Below are positions 7,781-16,569 of a stretch of 64,000 bases of DNA, in pieces. Source of the DNA: Gemmatimonadota bacterium (GTDB lineage: Bacteria > Gemmatimonadota > Gemmatimonadetes > Gemmatimonadales > Gemmatimonadaceae); contig JAPLKS010000007.1 of NCBI GenBank assembly GCA_026387915.1, positions 1-64,000 on the forward strand, given 5' to 3'. The notes beneath the pieces are model-generated. The model saw only the letters and a list, made by a program, of their open reading frames with translations. It was not told the DNA's origin and ran no database searches. The position numbers and the translations under genes were made by a program. Position 1 is the stretch's first letter, and each line of letters opens with the position of its first letter.

Positions 7781-8329
7781 TTAGTCGGAGATGAGCGACG
7801 AAGGATCAAAATTCGGAAAATTCGCATCTCGCCTTGAGATGATAATCGGTTCTCGAGGCCATCGAAAACCGAACGCGGGGTCATTGTACCGCAAACCGCG
7901 ATCAGCATCCGAGCGGTAGGCAGCGCTCATGTAGTAGTGCACCAAGGTGTCCGGCGCGGTGGTCAGCCAAGCATTTGCGCAGCCAGCCGGCACATGGAGC
8001 ATCCGGCGGTCAGATGAGGAAACTTCTACAGATATCCACTGTCGGAACGTCTGCGACTCCGGCCGCAAGTCAAGCACGATGTCGAATAACGATCCCGTGA
8101 AGCACGTGAGGGTCTTCGCCTCCCCAAACGGCGCAGCTTGAAAGTGGAAGCCCCGCAAAGTTCCCTCGTGCGGATTTTCCGATACGTTACCCTGCACCGC
8201 GTCCGCGGCAAGGCCATGTGCGGCAAACTCCGCCGAACAGTACGTGCGTCGAAATGCACCCCGCTCGTCGCGGAACAACTCCGGTTCGATCAGCCAAACA
8301 CCGGCCAAACCCAGTTCAGTGAACTTCAT
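7781..8329 (-). CDS. RfbC-like sugar-nucleotide 3,5-epimerase
   Basis: A cupin-type epimerase of 182 residues. It contains the active-site His in GTLRGFHFQ, FDIVLDLR, and HVPAGCANAWLT followed by VHYYMSAAYRSDADRG, which match dTDP-4-dehydrorhamnose 3,5-epimerase. No rmlA/B/D is in the window. Its neighbours point instead to 3- and/or 5-epimerisation of a GDP-4-keto-heptose, as for the Cj1430 type of Campylobacter (inference). The ATG chosen overlaps the methyltransferase stop as ATGA and starts at the family's usual N-terminus. Confidence 0.8.
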   Translation of the reverse strand: MKFTELGLAGVWLIEPELFRDERGAFRRTYCSAEFAAHGLAADAVQGNVSENPHEGTLRGFHFQAAPFGEAKTLTCFTGSLFDIVLDLRPESQTFRQWISVEVSSSDRRMLHVPAGCANAWLTTAPDTLVHYYMSAAYRSDADRGLRYNDPAFGFRWPREPIIISRRDANFPNFDPSSLISD

Positions 8330-9570
8330 GCGAACGTCAACAGTTGAGGGTCGCCCGGCAACGGTACAATCACCTCGCCCGTCCACGAATGCTCGTCCCT
8401 GACTTGCGTAAGAATCTCCTCGCGGAAGTTCCACGCTAGCAACAACACCGAGTCCGGCTTTATGGCAAACGCACGTTCGGGCGGCACAATAAGAATGTCC
8501 GTCCCGGGAGTGTACAGATCATGTTTCAACTCCGAGCGGTCGGCCACTGCATCGAGCAGTGTGTGATCAATCCCGCAATAATTGAGCATCGTCGCGCTGC
8601 GCGCTGAGGCGCCGTAACCGATAATCCGCTTCCCTGCCTCGCGCTGCGCAGCAACCATGGCCCGGAGCTGGATGCGATGCCGCTCGCAGCGACGCGCGAA
8701 CTCCAGCCACGGCGCAGCGTCGCCAACCCCCAGCACATCTTCCTCGCGCATTGCGGAGCGGAACTCCGCACTTTGCTCCCTTTCCTTTTTAGAAAAGAAC
8801 ACCACGTACGAACCGCCGCTGATCGGGCTCGTCGCGACGTCGAACGGGCGCAAACCGTGCCGCGCGAGCATCCTCCCGATGCTGTGTAACGAATGAAAGT
8901 ACAAGTGCTCGTGATAGATCGAATCGTAGTGGAGTTCCCGCAGAATAATATCGGCGCGATGAAATTCGATCGCACCCGTTCCGTCGGCCTGCAGACAGTG
9001 CGCCATGCCAGCCACCACATCATTCGCGTTCGCGACGTGGGGAATGACGTTTCGGGCAAACACCACGTCGGCTTCGCCCTGGCGAGCGACGATATCGCGC
9101 GCCACAGCCAGCCCGAAAAACTCGGCCCGGGTGGTCACGCCGTCGGCCTCAGCCATTGCCGCTATATTCTGCGCAGGATCAACCCCCAGCACCTGATCGC
9201 CTCGAGCGAGAAACGGCTTGAGGAACGTGCCGTCGTTGCTTGCGACCTCCACGACCCGCAACCGGCCCGGGCGGACGCGCGCGACAATGCGGCTCGCGAA
9301 AACCGCAGCATACCGGCGTGCCCCTTCGGATGTTCCCGTGACCCACACGTAGTGTTTGAACAACACCTCCGGTGCGACGGTTTCCGTTAGTTGCACCGTT
9401 CCGCATTCGCCGCACCGGCAAATGATTAGCGGGAAACGCTGCAACTCCTCGTCGAGACTGCTACGAAGACTATTGGCGAGGGGTTGATTGCCGAGATTCA
9501 GTATCGTTTCGATGCGACGGCTGGCGCACACGCGGCAGCGGTCGATCGTACTGGAAAGTGGGCCCGTCAT
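8326..9570 (-). CDS. Zinc-binding sugar C-methyltransferase
   Basis: A 414-residue SAM-dependent methyltransferase of the TylC3/NovU type. The N-terminal zinc domain has CRVC (residues 12-15) and CRCGEC (about 51-56), and LGNQPLANS is diagnostic. A Rossmann core follows with VEVASNDGTFLKPF and ADVVFARNVIPHV. The C-terminal domain carries GYGASARSATMLNY. Known relatives methylate C3 of a 4-keto sugar nucleotide. Here it would give a branched heptose or deoxysugar. Both ends overlap neighbours by 4 bp, so it is translated with the adjacent epimerase genes. Confidence 0.85.
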   Translation of the reverse strand: MTGPLSSTIDRCRVCASRRIETILNLGNQPLANSLRSSLDEELQRFPLIICRCGECGTVQLTETVAPEVLFKHYVWVTGTSEGARRYAAVFASRIVARVRPGRLRVVEVASNDGTFLKPFLARGDQVLGVDPAQNIAAMAEADGVTTRAEFFGLAVARDIVARQGEADVVFARNVIPHVANANDVVAGMAHCLQADGTGAIEFHRADIILRELHYDSIYHEHLYFHSLHSIGRMLARHGLRPFDVATSPISGGSYVVFFSKKEREQSAEFRSAMREEDVLGVGDAAPWLEFARRCERHRIQLRAMVAAQREAGKRIIGYGASARSATMLNYCGIDHTLLDAVADRSELKHDLYTPGTDILIVPPERAFAIKPDSVLLLAWNFREEILTQVRDEHSWTGEVIVPLPGDPQLLTFA

Positions 9571-10610
9571 GTCCAGCGAAGTTCGGCGTCGAGCGCACCA
9601 CCGCCTCTCAGTTGTTTCAGCTGGGTGAGTCGGTTCGTCGCCGCGCCGCGAAATTGTTCGGCCGCAAACCCGGTGCGCTTAAACATCGCCACAAGGTCGG
9701 CCCCTCCGCGATCGAGCGTCCATTCGGGGCGATACCATTCCTTGAGTTCGGTCAGGATGCGCGCAAAACTCACTCGATATGAGCGCGCATCACCACCGTG
9801 CTCGCCCGTGTAAACGATTTCACTGCCAGGCGTCACGCGCCTAGCCGCCTCCGCCAAATCGCGCACGGTGAAGTTGCCGTCCGGAATTCCCACGTTGTAC
9901 GAACGCCCGCCCACGAGCGACACAGGTGCTTCGAGCCCTGCGATGAACGCCGAACTAACATCGCGCACGTGCACAACCGGTCGCCACGGTGTGCCGTCGC
10001 TCTTGATCTCGACACGCCCCGTGGTGTACGCGCAGGCCACCATGCTGTTGAACACAATGTCACAGCGAAGGCGTGGACTCGCACCGAACACTGTAGAGGG
10101 ACGAAAGCACACCACCGTAAACTCCGGCGTGGCCATCGCCTTCAGGGCCAGTTCTGCCTGCCACTTGGTCTTCGCGTAAGTTGTAATGGCGTTCTTCTCA
10201 CTGTCATCTTCGTCGAGTTCCGCATCCGTCGTCGAGATCCCGTACATGCTCTGCGATGACGCGTACACGAAACGCTTTACACCGGCCTCCCGTGCCGCAG
10301 ACGCGAGCCGGAGAGTTCCGCGCAGGTTAATAGCGGCCGTGAGATCCGGCGAAAACTCCCCAAGCGGATCATTGGACAGCGCCGCGAGGTGGATGATCGC
10401 GTCCACCCCCCGAAGCGATGCTGTTGTGATGTCACGAATATCACCGGCCTCGGACTTGTAAGTGTCGGCGGCGACATCCACGAGACAGTCGCGGTAGTAC
10501 CCGGCGTCCAACCCCGTGACCGTGAATCCCCGCTCCGCGAGCACGGTCGTCAACACGGACCCGATATACCCCTTGTCGCCGGTCACAAGAATATTCTGTA
10601 GTCGCGTCAC
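9567..10610 (-). CDS. NAD-dependent nucleotide-sugar epimerase/dehydratase (extended SDR)
   Basis: A 347-residue extended SDR with Rossmann motif TGDKGYIGS, HLAALSNDP, SSQSMYG and an intact YxxxK (YAKTK). A C-terminal ~35-residue extension is unusual for the family. The LSNDPLGEF motif is typical of SDRs that act beside C-methyltransferases in deoxysugar and heptose loci. It may oxidise or epimerise GDP-heptose at C4; that is inference. GTG start in a GTGA overlap with the SIS-domain gene. Confidence 0.8.
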   Translation of the reverse strand: MTRLQNILVTGDKGYIGSVLTTVLAERGFTVTGLDAGYYRDCLVDVAADTYKSEAGDIRDITTASLRGVDAIIHLAALSNDPLGEFSPDLTAAINLRGTLRLASAAREAGVKRFVYASSQSMYGISTTDAELDEDDSEKNAITTYAKTKWQAELALKAMATPEFTVVCFRPSTVFGASPRLRCDIVFNSMVACAYTTGRVEIKSDGTPWRPVVHVRDVSSAFIAGLEAPVSLVGGRSYNVGIPDGNFTVRDLAEAARRVTPGSEIVYTGEHGGDARSYRVSFARILTELKEWYRPEWTLDRGGADLVAMFKRTGFAAEQFRGAATNRLTQLKQLRGGGALDAELRWT

Positions 10611-11155
10611 GAGACAGGCTCCACGCCAGCAATCTGATCCACCGCCGATATCAGCCAGGACTGATGAGTGGTTTCAACGACGTTGTAGTTGCGGCTGTTG
10701 ACCCAGAGGTTAACCTCCCCGACGGTACGCAACGGATTCTCGGCGTCGAACCCCGACAGCGTCACCACACGTAGGCCTTTCTCTGTCGCGCGCCTTGCAC
10801 CATTGAGAATGTTGGGAGACCGTCCGCTGCTCGAAACAAACACCCCCACATCACCGGCATCCCCGTAGTAATCGATCGCCTTCTCGACCCACTGTTCGTA
10901 TCCGAAGTCGTTCCCGAAGCATGTAATCAGATCCGCATCATTGAACGTCATTGCGCGCAGGCCGGCCGCCTTTGTCAAGTCGACAGCGACATGGCTCGCG
11001 ATCGCGGCACTCCCGCCATTGCCGACCACGACGATCTTCCGACCACGCGAGCTTTTCAGAACATCACACAGGGACAGCAATTGAGCAGCGTTCGCGTCGG
11101 ACAGTCGCTGACCGAGCTCGCGGAAATACTCTTCGAAATAATTCATCATTGGCAT
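10607..11155 (-). CDS. SIS-domain phosphosugar isomerase, GmhA-like
   Basis: A single SIS domain of about 182 residues. It has GNGGSAAIASHVAVDL, the sugar-phosphate loop of sedoheptulose-7-phosphate isomerase (GmhA), and FVSSSGRSPN, the second phosphate-binding Ser cluster. GmhA converts sedoheptulose 7-phosphate to heptose 7-phosphate, the first committed step before HddA. The C-terminal region (VVETTHQSWLISAVD) differs from standard GmhA, so the exact sugar is not certain. The open frame extends upstream; the given ATG gives a normal N-terminus but lacks a strong ribosome site. Confidence 0.75.
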   Translation of the reverse strand: MPMMNYFEEYFRELGQRLSDANAAQLLSLCDVLKSSRGRKIVVVGNGGSAAIASHVAVDLTKAAGLRAMTFNDADLITCFGNDFGYEQWVEKAIDYYGDAGDVGVFVSSSGRSPNILNGARRATEKGLRVVTLSGFDAENPLRTVGEVNLWVNSRNYNVVETTHQSWLISAVDQIAGVEPVS

Positions 11156-11283
11156 GCGATCTATTTGAGATATTGGTCGTTCATCGAGTGAGAAACGATC
11201 ACAAACAGTGCTGTGATGTATGGCAGCGCACATTGTCTACGCACGGAACAACGCCAGTCCCATACCGACCGGCGATTACCCAA

Positions 11284-12267
11284 CTAAAGACCGGACTCGT
11301 CGTCGACGTTGAGCACGACCGGCGAATCGGCTCTCCATTCTGGCGATAGTGTTTCCCTAAATGCGCCAAGAATCACCTGCTCCTCCGTTCGAACGTCCAC
11401 GACCGGCATTGACGCGATGGCGGCCTGCCGGGCCAGTCCCGAGGCGTAGTTTAGCTGGCCTGAGGCATCCCGACCCTCTCGAAAACGCGACGGAAACAGC
11501 CACCGATGGTCCAATGATTCAACGATTGGAGCCGCCAGGTCGTTACGCACAAAGAACGCGTTGCACCCATGCATGTTGGTTCCGACACAGGTGTAGCCTT
11601 TTCGAGCAGCAAGTACAATAAGCGCTCGGATTGACGCCCCAAAATACAAGTTTGAATAGTGCGCTCGAGTGCGCTGAAAGTTCTCTGCGTACGGTACGGT
11701 AACGGACTGAATGTCGCCGAATAGCGCATTGTACTCGCACACGACAATCGCCGGTGTTACGACGTCGATGGCTTCCCACACCCAATAGTCGTTTCCGTCG
11801 ATGTCCACACTCAGGAGTCCGATGTCTCCGTGAAACCCTGCACCGGAGATAAGACCATTGATGTTTTCCCGCGTCACGAAAGCGCGTATCGCCTGCAAGT
11901 CGTACCGCCACGACAGGTCGTCTGCCCGAATCGCGGCGATATTCTCGTCCGATCCGTCGATTACGAGTCCCCTCCAGTTTCGAAGGGGCAGAAGGAGCCG
12001 CGAGTTTGACTCGCGGTAGTCATCAGCGCCGAATTCGACGAAGCTGGTCGGAGTGAATGGCAGCTGCGACACGAGCCAGTCGATGATGCCGTCCTCACCC
12101 CACTGCGAGTACGCGCAAAACTCAGCGTCGTGCAGTCCCGACAATCTTCTGCTTGTGCGATTACGCTGCGCGCAGGCCCGCGCTTGCAGCACCAGCTGCC
12201 GCTCCGCGAGTCGTTCCAGCCTATGGTTTCGTATGAGGCGCGACCGCATTTTCCCAAGCAGACTCAT
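11284..12267 (-). CDS. FkbM-like methyltransferase domain protein
   Basis: A 327-residue soluble protein with a Rossmann-like core: QWGEDGIIDWL, then SFVEFGADD (SAM-loop position), WRGLVIDGSDEN and a motif LLSVDIDGNDYWVWEA. These match a family often labelled FkbM-like in glycan loci. The C-terminal ~80 residues are not assigned. It probably O-methylates a sugar or an attached group, but activity has not been inferred from catalytic residues. Its start overlaps the upstream glycosyltransferase stop (ATGA). Confidence 0.55.
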   Translation of the reverse strand: MSLLGKMRSRLIRNHRLERLAERQLVLQARACAQRNRTSRRLSGLHDAEFCAYSQWGEDGIIDWLVSQLPFTPTSFVEFGADDYRESNSRLLLPLRNWRGLVIDGSDENIAAIRADDLSWRYDLQAIRAFVTRENINGLISGAGFHGDIGLLSVDIDGNDYWVWEAIDVVTPAIVVCEYNALFGDIQSVTVPYAENFQRTRAHYSNLYFGASIRALIVLAARKGYTCVGTNMHGCNAFFVRNDLAAPIVESLDHRWLFPSRFREGRDASGQLNYASGLARQAAIASMPVVDVRTEEQVILGAFRETLSPEWRADSPVVLNVDDESGL

Positions 12268-13202
12268 GGCGTGACTCCTCCGTCGCCGCTAGCCAGTGAC
12301 ACAGCGCGCAGTCGCCGCAGCCGAGACGCTACGCGACCATAGGTCGTTCGAAGATTCAGATCAGCCAGTACCATAAACAACCGCCAACGCGCGCCAAGCG
12401 GCCACGCAGAAGAACACGACATGGCGTAGGCACTGAACTGGAAGAACGGAAGTAAATACTCGATCCATCGCGTGCGCGACTGCCGATAAATCGTGTCGGA
12501 TGAACTGTGACCCTCCGCACCAAACACGGCGAGCCCCTTGCTGGTCCTGTGTACACCGCCGCGACTGAGCAAATACAGGTCATGAGCCCAGTCCAGCGCC
12601 AGATAGTGCCGAAGCGGAGGCGCGTCCAGCAGGACATCCCGCCGCGTCAAGGAATAGAATATTCCATGGGAACGCCAGCAGTTTCTATAACGCCGTCCAC
12701 CAATGATGGCCGGAGCAAAAAACGACGAGAATCGCTCCTCGACGGTCCCAACGGCGTTGAACGTGACGAGAAACTCCGCAGTCACCGGCTGCCCTTCCAT
12801 TACGTGTGGACTAGTGGACGCCACGTAGTCCCGGTTCATGTCGAGAAAAACTACATTCTCCGATAGAAACTCACTGGATCGGACGTCGTCGGCAGACGCC
12901 CACATGAAGTATCTACCGCGCGCCTGAGTTCGCACGAACTCGAAGTTAGCCACCGCTCCAATGTTGCGCGCCTGGCGGATGTATCGCACACGCCGATCGC
13001 GCGCCGCGTACTCCGCACAGACATCTGCGGTTCCGTCGGTCGAGTGATTATCCGAAATGATCAACTCGAAATCCGTGAACGTTTGAGACAGAATCGAATC
13101 AATCGCTCGATGGAGCGCATCACCACCATTGAATACGGGCATGCCGACAGAGACGACAGGGACGGCCGTGCACTTGCTCTCCAGCTCACGATCGTCACTC
13201 AT
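12264..13202 (-). CDS. Family 2 glycosyltransferase
   Basis: GT2 (GT-A fold) of 312 residues. It has SVGMPVFNGGDALHRAIDSI at the N-terminus, FELIISDNHSTDGT (nucleotide binding) and a DxD-like WASADDVRS. Residues 190-300 include two hydrophobic stretches that may associate with the membrane. It would add one sugar to a lipid-linked glycan on the inner face of the membrane. Donor and acceptor are unknown. It overlaps both neighbours by 4 bp. Confidence 0.88.
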   Translation of the reverse strand: MSDDRELESKCTAVPVVSVGMPVFNGGDALHRAIDSILSQTFTDFELIISDNHSTDGTADVCAEYAARDRRVRYIRQARNIGAVANFEFVRTQARGRYFMWASADDVRSSEFLSENVVFLDMNRDYVASTSPHVMEGQPVTAEFLVTFNAVGTVEERFSSFFAPAIIGGRRYRNCWRSHGIFYSLTRRDVLLDAPPLRHYLALDWAHDLYLLSRGGVHRTSKGLAVFGAEGHSSSDTIYRQSRTRWIEYLLPFFQFSAYAMSCSSAWPLGARWRLFMVLADLNLRTTYGRVASRLRRLRAVSLASGDGGVTP

Positions 13203-14845
13203 GCCTTGGCTGGAGACAGCGTCATACCGGCGCTCGACCGGATGTGCCGCTCGTCCATGCGAAAGTCGCCCGATTCAACGAAAGCCCTCAATGAATCCAA
13301 TAGCGCCTGATGACGTTCGGGCGTCCATTGTTCGAGCCATTCGCGGTAAACGGCCGGCGTGAACTGCCGCGCATAGCCGCCCAGACGGCGGATCGTATCA
13401 TCGTAGTGGGGTAGGAAGATATTGGTCGTGTTGTGGATGAACGCCATAAAGTAGTACTCGTACACCTGAGCTAGGTCGACAGGGTGAGAGAGCGTGTTGA
13501 GATGAAGTAGCAGCTGCCGGTAGTGTTCAACATCCACGGCGTGCACGTTGAAATCGTAGGCAATGTGGGGATTGTTCCGGGAGGCGTTGATCACGGTTAC
13601 CCCGAGGGCCGCATACTCAAATCCAATCGTACCGTGGACGGTTAGCGCAACGTCCAGCCCCTCTTCAATGATTTGGTGATGCGAGGAACTCGCGGGAAGA
13701 AGCGTCAGCCGAGGATAACGCGCCACGAAATCTTCCACCACTTTCCTGCTCCCCGGCAGAAAATCCGGGTGGGTCTTGATGTACCAGTCATAGTCAGTGT
13801 TATCTGTCATCTGCCCCAGAAATTCCATCCAATGATAGAAGTCGGGGAAAAGGTTGTTTCCATAGGAATGAGGACTATCGAAGAAACAGTGCGCCGCAAT
13901 CAGTACTTTTGTCCGGCCGGACTCTCGAAGCAGGCGCCCAGCGCTCCGCGAGCCGAAAGCCGATTTAGTAGAGTAGGACATGTCGACGCCGACTTCTCCT
14001 GAGAAGCGCCGATCTATCCGCTTCCTTGCCTCGACCACCCCTTCGGATCGCACCTCAGACGGCAGCGCTACGAACCGGTTTCGAAAATAATGAAAATCGG
14101 TGTAAGCAAACAAATGATTTGAGTCCAACCTGTACGCATGGGTCAGGTTGATTTGATACGCGGGGATGTTACGGCTGACTGCCACGCGCAGCGGAATGGC
14201 GTTCCTATACACACAGTGACTGACGTTGACCGCACGAACGTCGTGTGAGGTAAAGTACTCATCCCAAAAAACGTAACATTCAATCGACTCGCGAAGCGAA
14301 CGTGCGAACTCCGGAGATGACGTGACGATCGTCGGCTTGCTGAACTCGCGCAGATACGCATCGAATACCAGATCCCCTATCCACACGCCATTAACCTGAA
14401 TCGCCTCAACTTCGAGGGCCGTTCGGAGGCTCGAGAAAACCTTGGTAAAAAGGGCCTCCGCACTCTTCGCTTGCTTGCGGGTGAGCGTCGGCACCACCAA
14501 TTCCGTGGTACCAAAGGACGCATACGCCCCATACTCGCCATAATTTAGTGCACGCTTGACCCAACGCCGCAGGTCGCCTTGCCACGTCCGCGCCACTGAG
14601 GGAAGGTACCCCACAATGCGCGCCCCATACCGTTCCGAAAGAACATTCGCCAGATAGCTATACGCGATATGCGCGGAGTGCATCGCGTTCACTTCAAACA
14701 ACACCTCCGGTCTACGCGTACGGGCCGTAGCCGGCCAACGGAAGTGGCGCTCGTTATGCGACCTGAACTGCCGTAACGACCTCGATAGCCCTTTCGGAAG
14801 GACACGCCCGACGAGCGCTTGTAGCCATGACATCGACGCTCTCAT
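13199..14845 (-). CDS. Capsule/surface carbohydrate biosynthesis protein, GT-B-like
   Basis: A 548-residue protein with no signal peptide. The C-terminal half shows features of capsule-synthesis GT-B enzymes: a KTHPD motif in YIKTHPDFLPGS, and VHGTIGFEYAALGV followed by INAS, a donor-binding-like site. The N-terminal half has VNAMHSAHIAYSYLANVL, similar to surface-carbohydrate biosynthesis proteins. Function is probably transfer of a sugar or assembly of a capsule-like glycan. The exact family is not certain. Confidence 0.6.
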   Translation of the reverse strand: MRASMSWLQALVGRVLPKGLSRSLRQFRSHNERHFRWPATARTRRPEVLFEVNAMHSAHIAYSYLANVLSERYGARIVGYLPSVARTWQGDLRRWVKRALNYGEYGAYASFGTTELVVPTLTRKQAKSAEALFTKVFSSLRTALEVEAIQVNGVWIGDLVFDAYLREFSKPTIVTSSPEFARSLRESIECYVFWDEYFTSHDVRAVNVSHCVYRNAIPLRVAVSRNIPAYQINLTHAYRLDSNHLFAYTDFHYFRNRFVALPSEVRSEGVVEARKRIDRRFSGEVGVDMSYSTKSAFGSRSAGRLLRESGRTKVLIAAHCFFDSPHSYGNNLFPDFYHWMEFLGQMTDNTDYDWYIKTHPDFLPGSRKVVEDFVARYPRLTLLPASSSHHQIIEEGLDVALTVHGTIGFEYAALGVTVINASRNNPHIAYDFNVHAVDVEHYRQLLLHLNTLSHPVDLAQVYEYYFMAFIHNTTNIFLPHYDDTIRRLGGYARQFTPAVYREWLEQWTPERHQALLDSLRAFVESGDFRMDERHIRSSAGMTLSPAKA

Positions 14846-15762
14846 TCGGATACGCGGACTCCCTGCGGGGAGCCGTGTGTAACCAATAGATCTTGAAGAT
14901 GCTCAATCTCTCGGTGGGGCAACGCGCAGCGGTGACCTCCTGGCGGAATGCAGCTGACTACCCGTTTGCCGCCCAGCAGCGCCACCACCAACGCCATCGA
15001 TTCGCATCCGACGACCATATCGGCATCAGCGATTTCTGATACGAGCGCGCGAGAACCACCTTCTACAATTGGCAGACTGAATTCCGTGAGGGCCCAGCGA
15101 TACTTGCCTGCCGACTCCGCAGGATGCGAGCGTATCGTGATGCTTGAAATCCACGGATCCACGGCCGCCGAGTTGGACAGAAAGTAGCGTAACGAATCCT
15201 CTTCCGTGTACCCGAAGTAGCGTTCGTCGCCGAACTTCAACTTCCCATGTTCCCGGATTGGTTCAGTTACATAGAGGACAGAGGTTCCTGTCGTCCGCAA
15301 TGGTCCGCCTCCAGCGATCGCGAGAAATTCTTGTCGTACTTCTTGAAAATGCAGATTTGGCTCGAGCCGTACGACGGTACTAGGGAACGCGGCAACCGCT
15401 AGACGCTCAGCGTCCGAATCACCGACCCAGATTTCGTCCGGCAGACACAGCTGGCCATTTCGAACGAACCGCTCGGCGTAGTTCACCCAGTGATCGAGAA
15501 ATGCAACAGTGCGCATGCCCCGAGTTCGAAAGTGTGCGATGGCATCAATTTCGAGCGTCGACTGCCAACCCGTCCCGCATAGTAACTCGTCGGAGGTCTC
15601 CAAGGCGGCGCTAATCGTAGAGACCGTCAGGGGACCGAGCTTGCGCTCGAACACCTGACGCGCTGGGCCGCCGAGCACGTAGCACGAGGGAGCTGGGTGC
15701 GCGCGCACATAGCTACTGAGCACCTCAGCGCCGCCTGCATCGTGCGATACAATCGCGCGCAT
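14842..15762 (-). CDS. Unassigned Rossmann/GT-B-like protein (HDAGGAE motif)
   Basis: A 306-residue soluble protein. It begins with a glycine-rich motif SHDAGGAEVLSSYV and contains LLCGTGWQS, LDHWVNY, and a C-terminal VGCESMALVVALLGGKRVVS. The last resembles the donor site of GT-B enzymes and nucleotide-sugar hydrolases. It lies in the pseudaminic-type block beside the GNAT, where a PseG hydrolase would be expected, but the PseG signature (GTGHVMRC-like) is absent. Whether it replaces PseG or acts as a transferase is open. Confidence 0.4.
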   Translation of the reverse strand: MRAIVSHDAGGAEVLSSYVRAHPAPSCYVLGGPARQVFERKLGPLTVSTISAALETSDELLCGTGWQSTLEIDAIAHFRTRGMRTVAFLDHWVNYAERFVRNGQLCLPDEIWVGDSDAERLAVAAFPSTVVRLEPNLHFQEVRQEFLAIAGGGPLRTTGTSVLYVTEPIREHGKLKFGDERYFGYTEEDSLRYFLSNSAAVDPWISSITIRSHPAESAGKYRWALTEFSLPIVEGGSRALVSEIADADMVVGCESMALVVALLGGKRVVSCIPPGGHRCALPHREIEHLQDLLVTHGSPQGVRVSE

Positions 15763-16301
15763 CAGCTCGGGTCGCTCGTGAACTCGTCACGCTGAATACC
15801 AAAATCAACGACGTCTACCCGCGCACCCTCAAGGAAGATGTGCCCGCGTCGAGTGCCTTCGTGCGTCATACCCAACTTCTCGGCAAGCTTTCGCATTCCG
15901 ATATTAGTCGAAGCAGTAGAGCAGTAAATCCGGTAAAGGTCAATTTTACTGAACCCGTGATGCAATAAAACGCGGCCAGCTAGGAGTCCCAACCCTTGAC
16001 CCCAGTGGCGCTTGTCGCCAAGTAAGATGGCGAACTCCGCCGTACGATTGACAGCAGAAATGTCTTGCAAACTAACATTCCCGACGTGTCCGTCCTGCTT
16101 GTGGCAAACAGCCCAAACGATGCGACGCTCCTGCGCACTGGCAGCGACATAGTCCCGGTAGTACTCAATCGGATGACAGAATTTTCCGTGTGAGTTGTAT
16201 CGGCACACCTCCTGATCCTGAAACCACGTGGGGTACGATCCGAGGAGGTCAGCTTCCTCCAATGGTCTCACAAAATACGATTCGCCTATCTCGTAGATCA
16301 C
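15762..16301 (-). CDS. GNAT acetyltransferase, PseH-like
   Basis: A RimJ/RimL-type GNAT of about 180 residues. FVRPLEEADL is the N-terminal strand, HVGNVSLQDISAVNRTAEFA the core, and DKRHWGQGLGLLAGRVLL contains the acetyl-CoA (Q/R)xxGxG/A loop. RYNSHGK and the location with pseB, pseC and pseF suggest N-acetylation of UDP-4-amino-4,6-dideoxy-AltNAc (PseH step). A GTG start is preferred because it overlaps the upstream small-gene stop as GTGA; an in-frame ATG 24 bases upstream would overlap more. Confidence 0.75.
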   Translation of the reverse strand: MIYEIGESYFVRPLEEADLLGSYPTWFQDQEVCRYNSHGKFCHPIEYYRDYVAASAQERRIVWAVCHKQDGHVGNVSLQDISAVNRTAEFAILLGDKRHWGQGLGLLAGRVLLHHGFSKIDLYRIYCSTASTNIGMRKLAEKLGMTHEGTRRGHIFLEGARVDVVDFGIQRDEFTSDPS

Positions 16302-16569
16302 TCGAGGACCTCCAGGTGACTCCATTGTTCATGATACGTAGCGGCGATTGAATCCACCTCACGGTCTATCAGCTTGCCATCGCACATAAACAAGGCCGAT
16401 ATCTGCTCCGAACTCAACTCACCGACGAACCGCGCTGACCTAGCCCAGCAATCAGACGAAGAAATACTAGATGAGATGCCGACGTCTCTGCAGTGTGCCC
16501 GCAGCGCGAGATCAAGCCTTCGCCGAAGAACCCCGCTCAGACTTCATCCCGTTCTGTTTGCAAGTTCAT
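16298..16569 (-). pseudogene. Frameshifted small gene between pseF and the GNAT gene
   Basis: An ATG overlapping the pseF stop (ATGA) opens only 10 codons (MNLQTERDEV) before TGA. Another frame carries 80 plausible codons from about 16540, ending SIAATYHEQWSHLEVLE with a TGA that overlaps the GNAT start as GTGA. Joining the two frames with one indel near 16540 gives a protein of about 90 residues with normal coupling at both ends. I do not recognise it. It is either a real mutation or a sequence error in an intact small gene. Confidence 0.55.
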
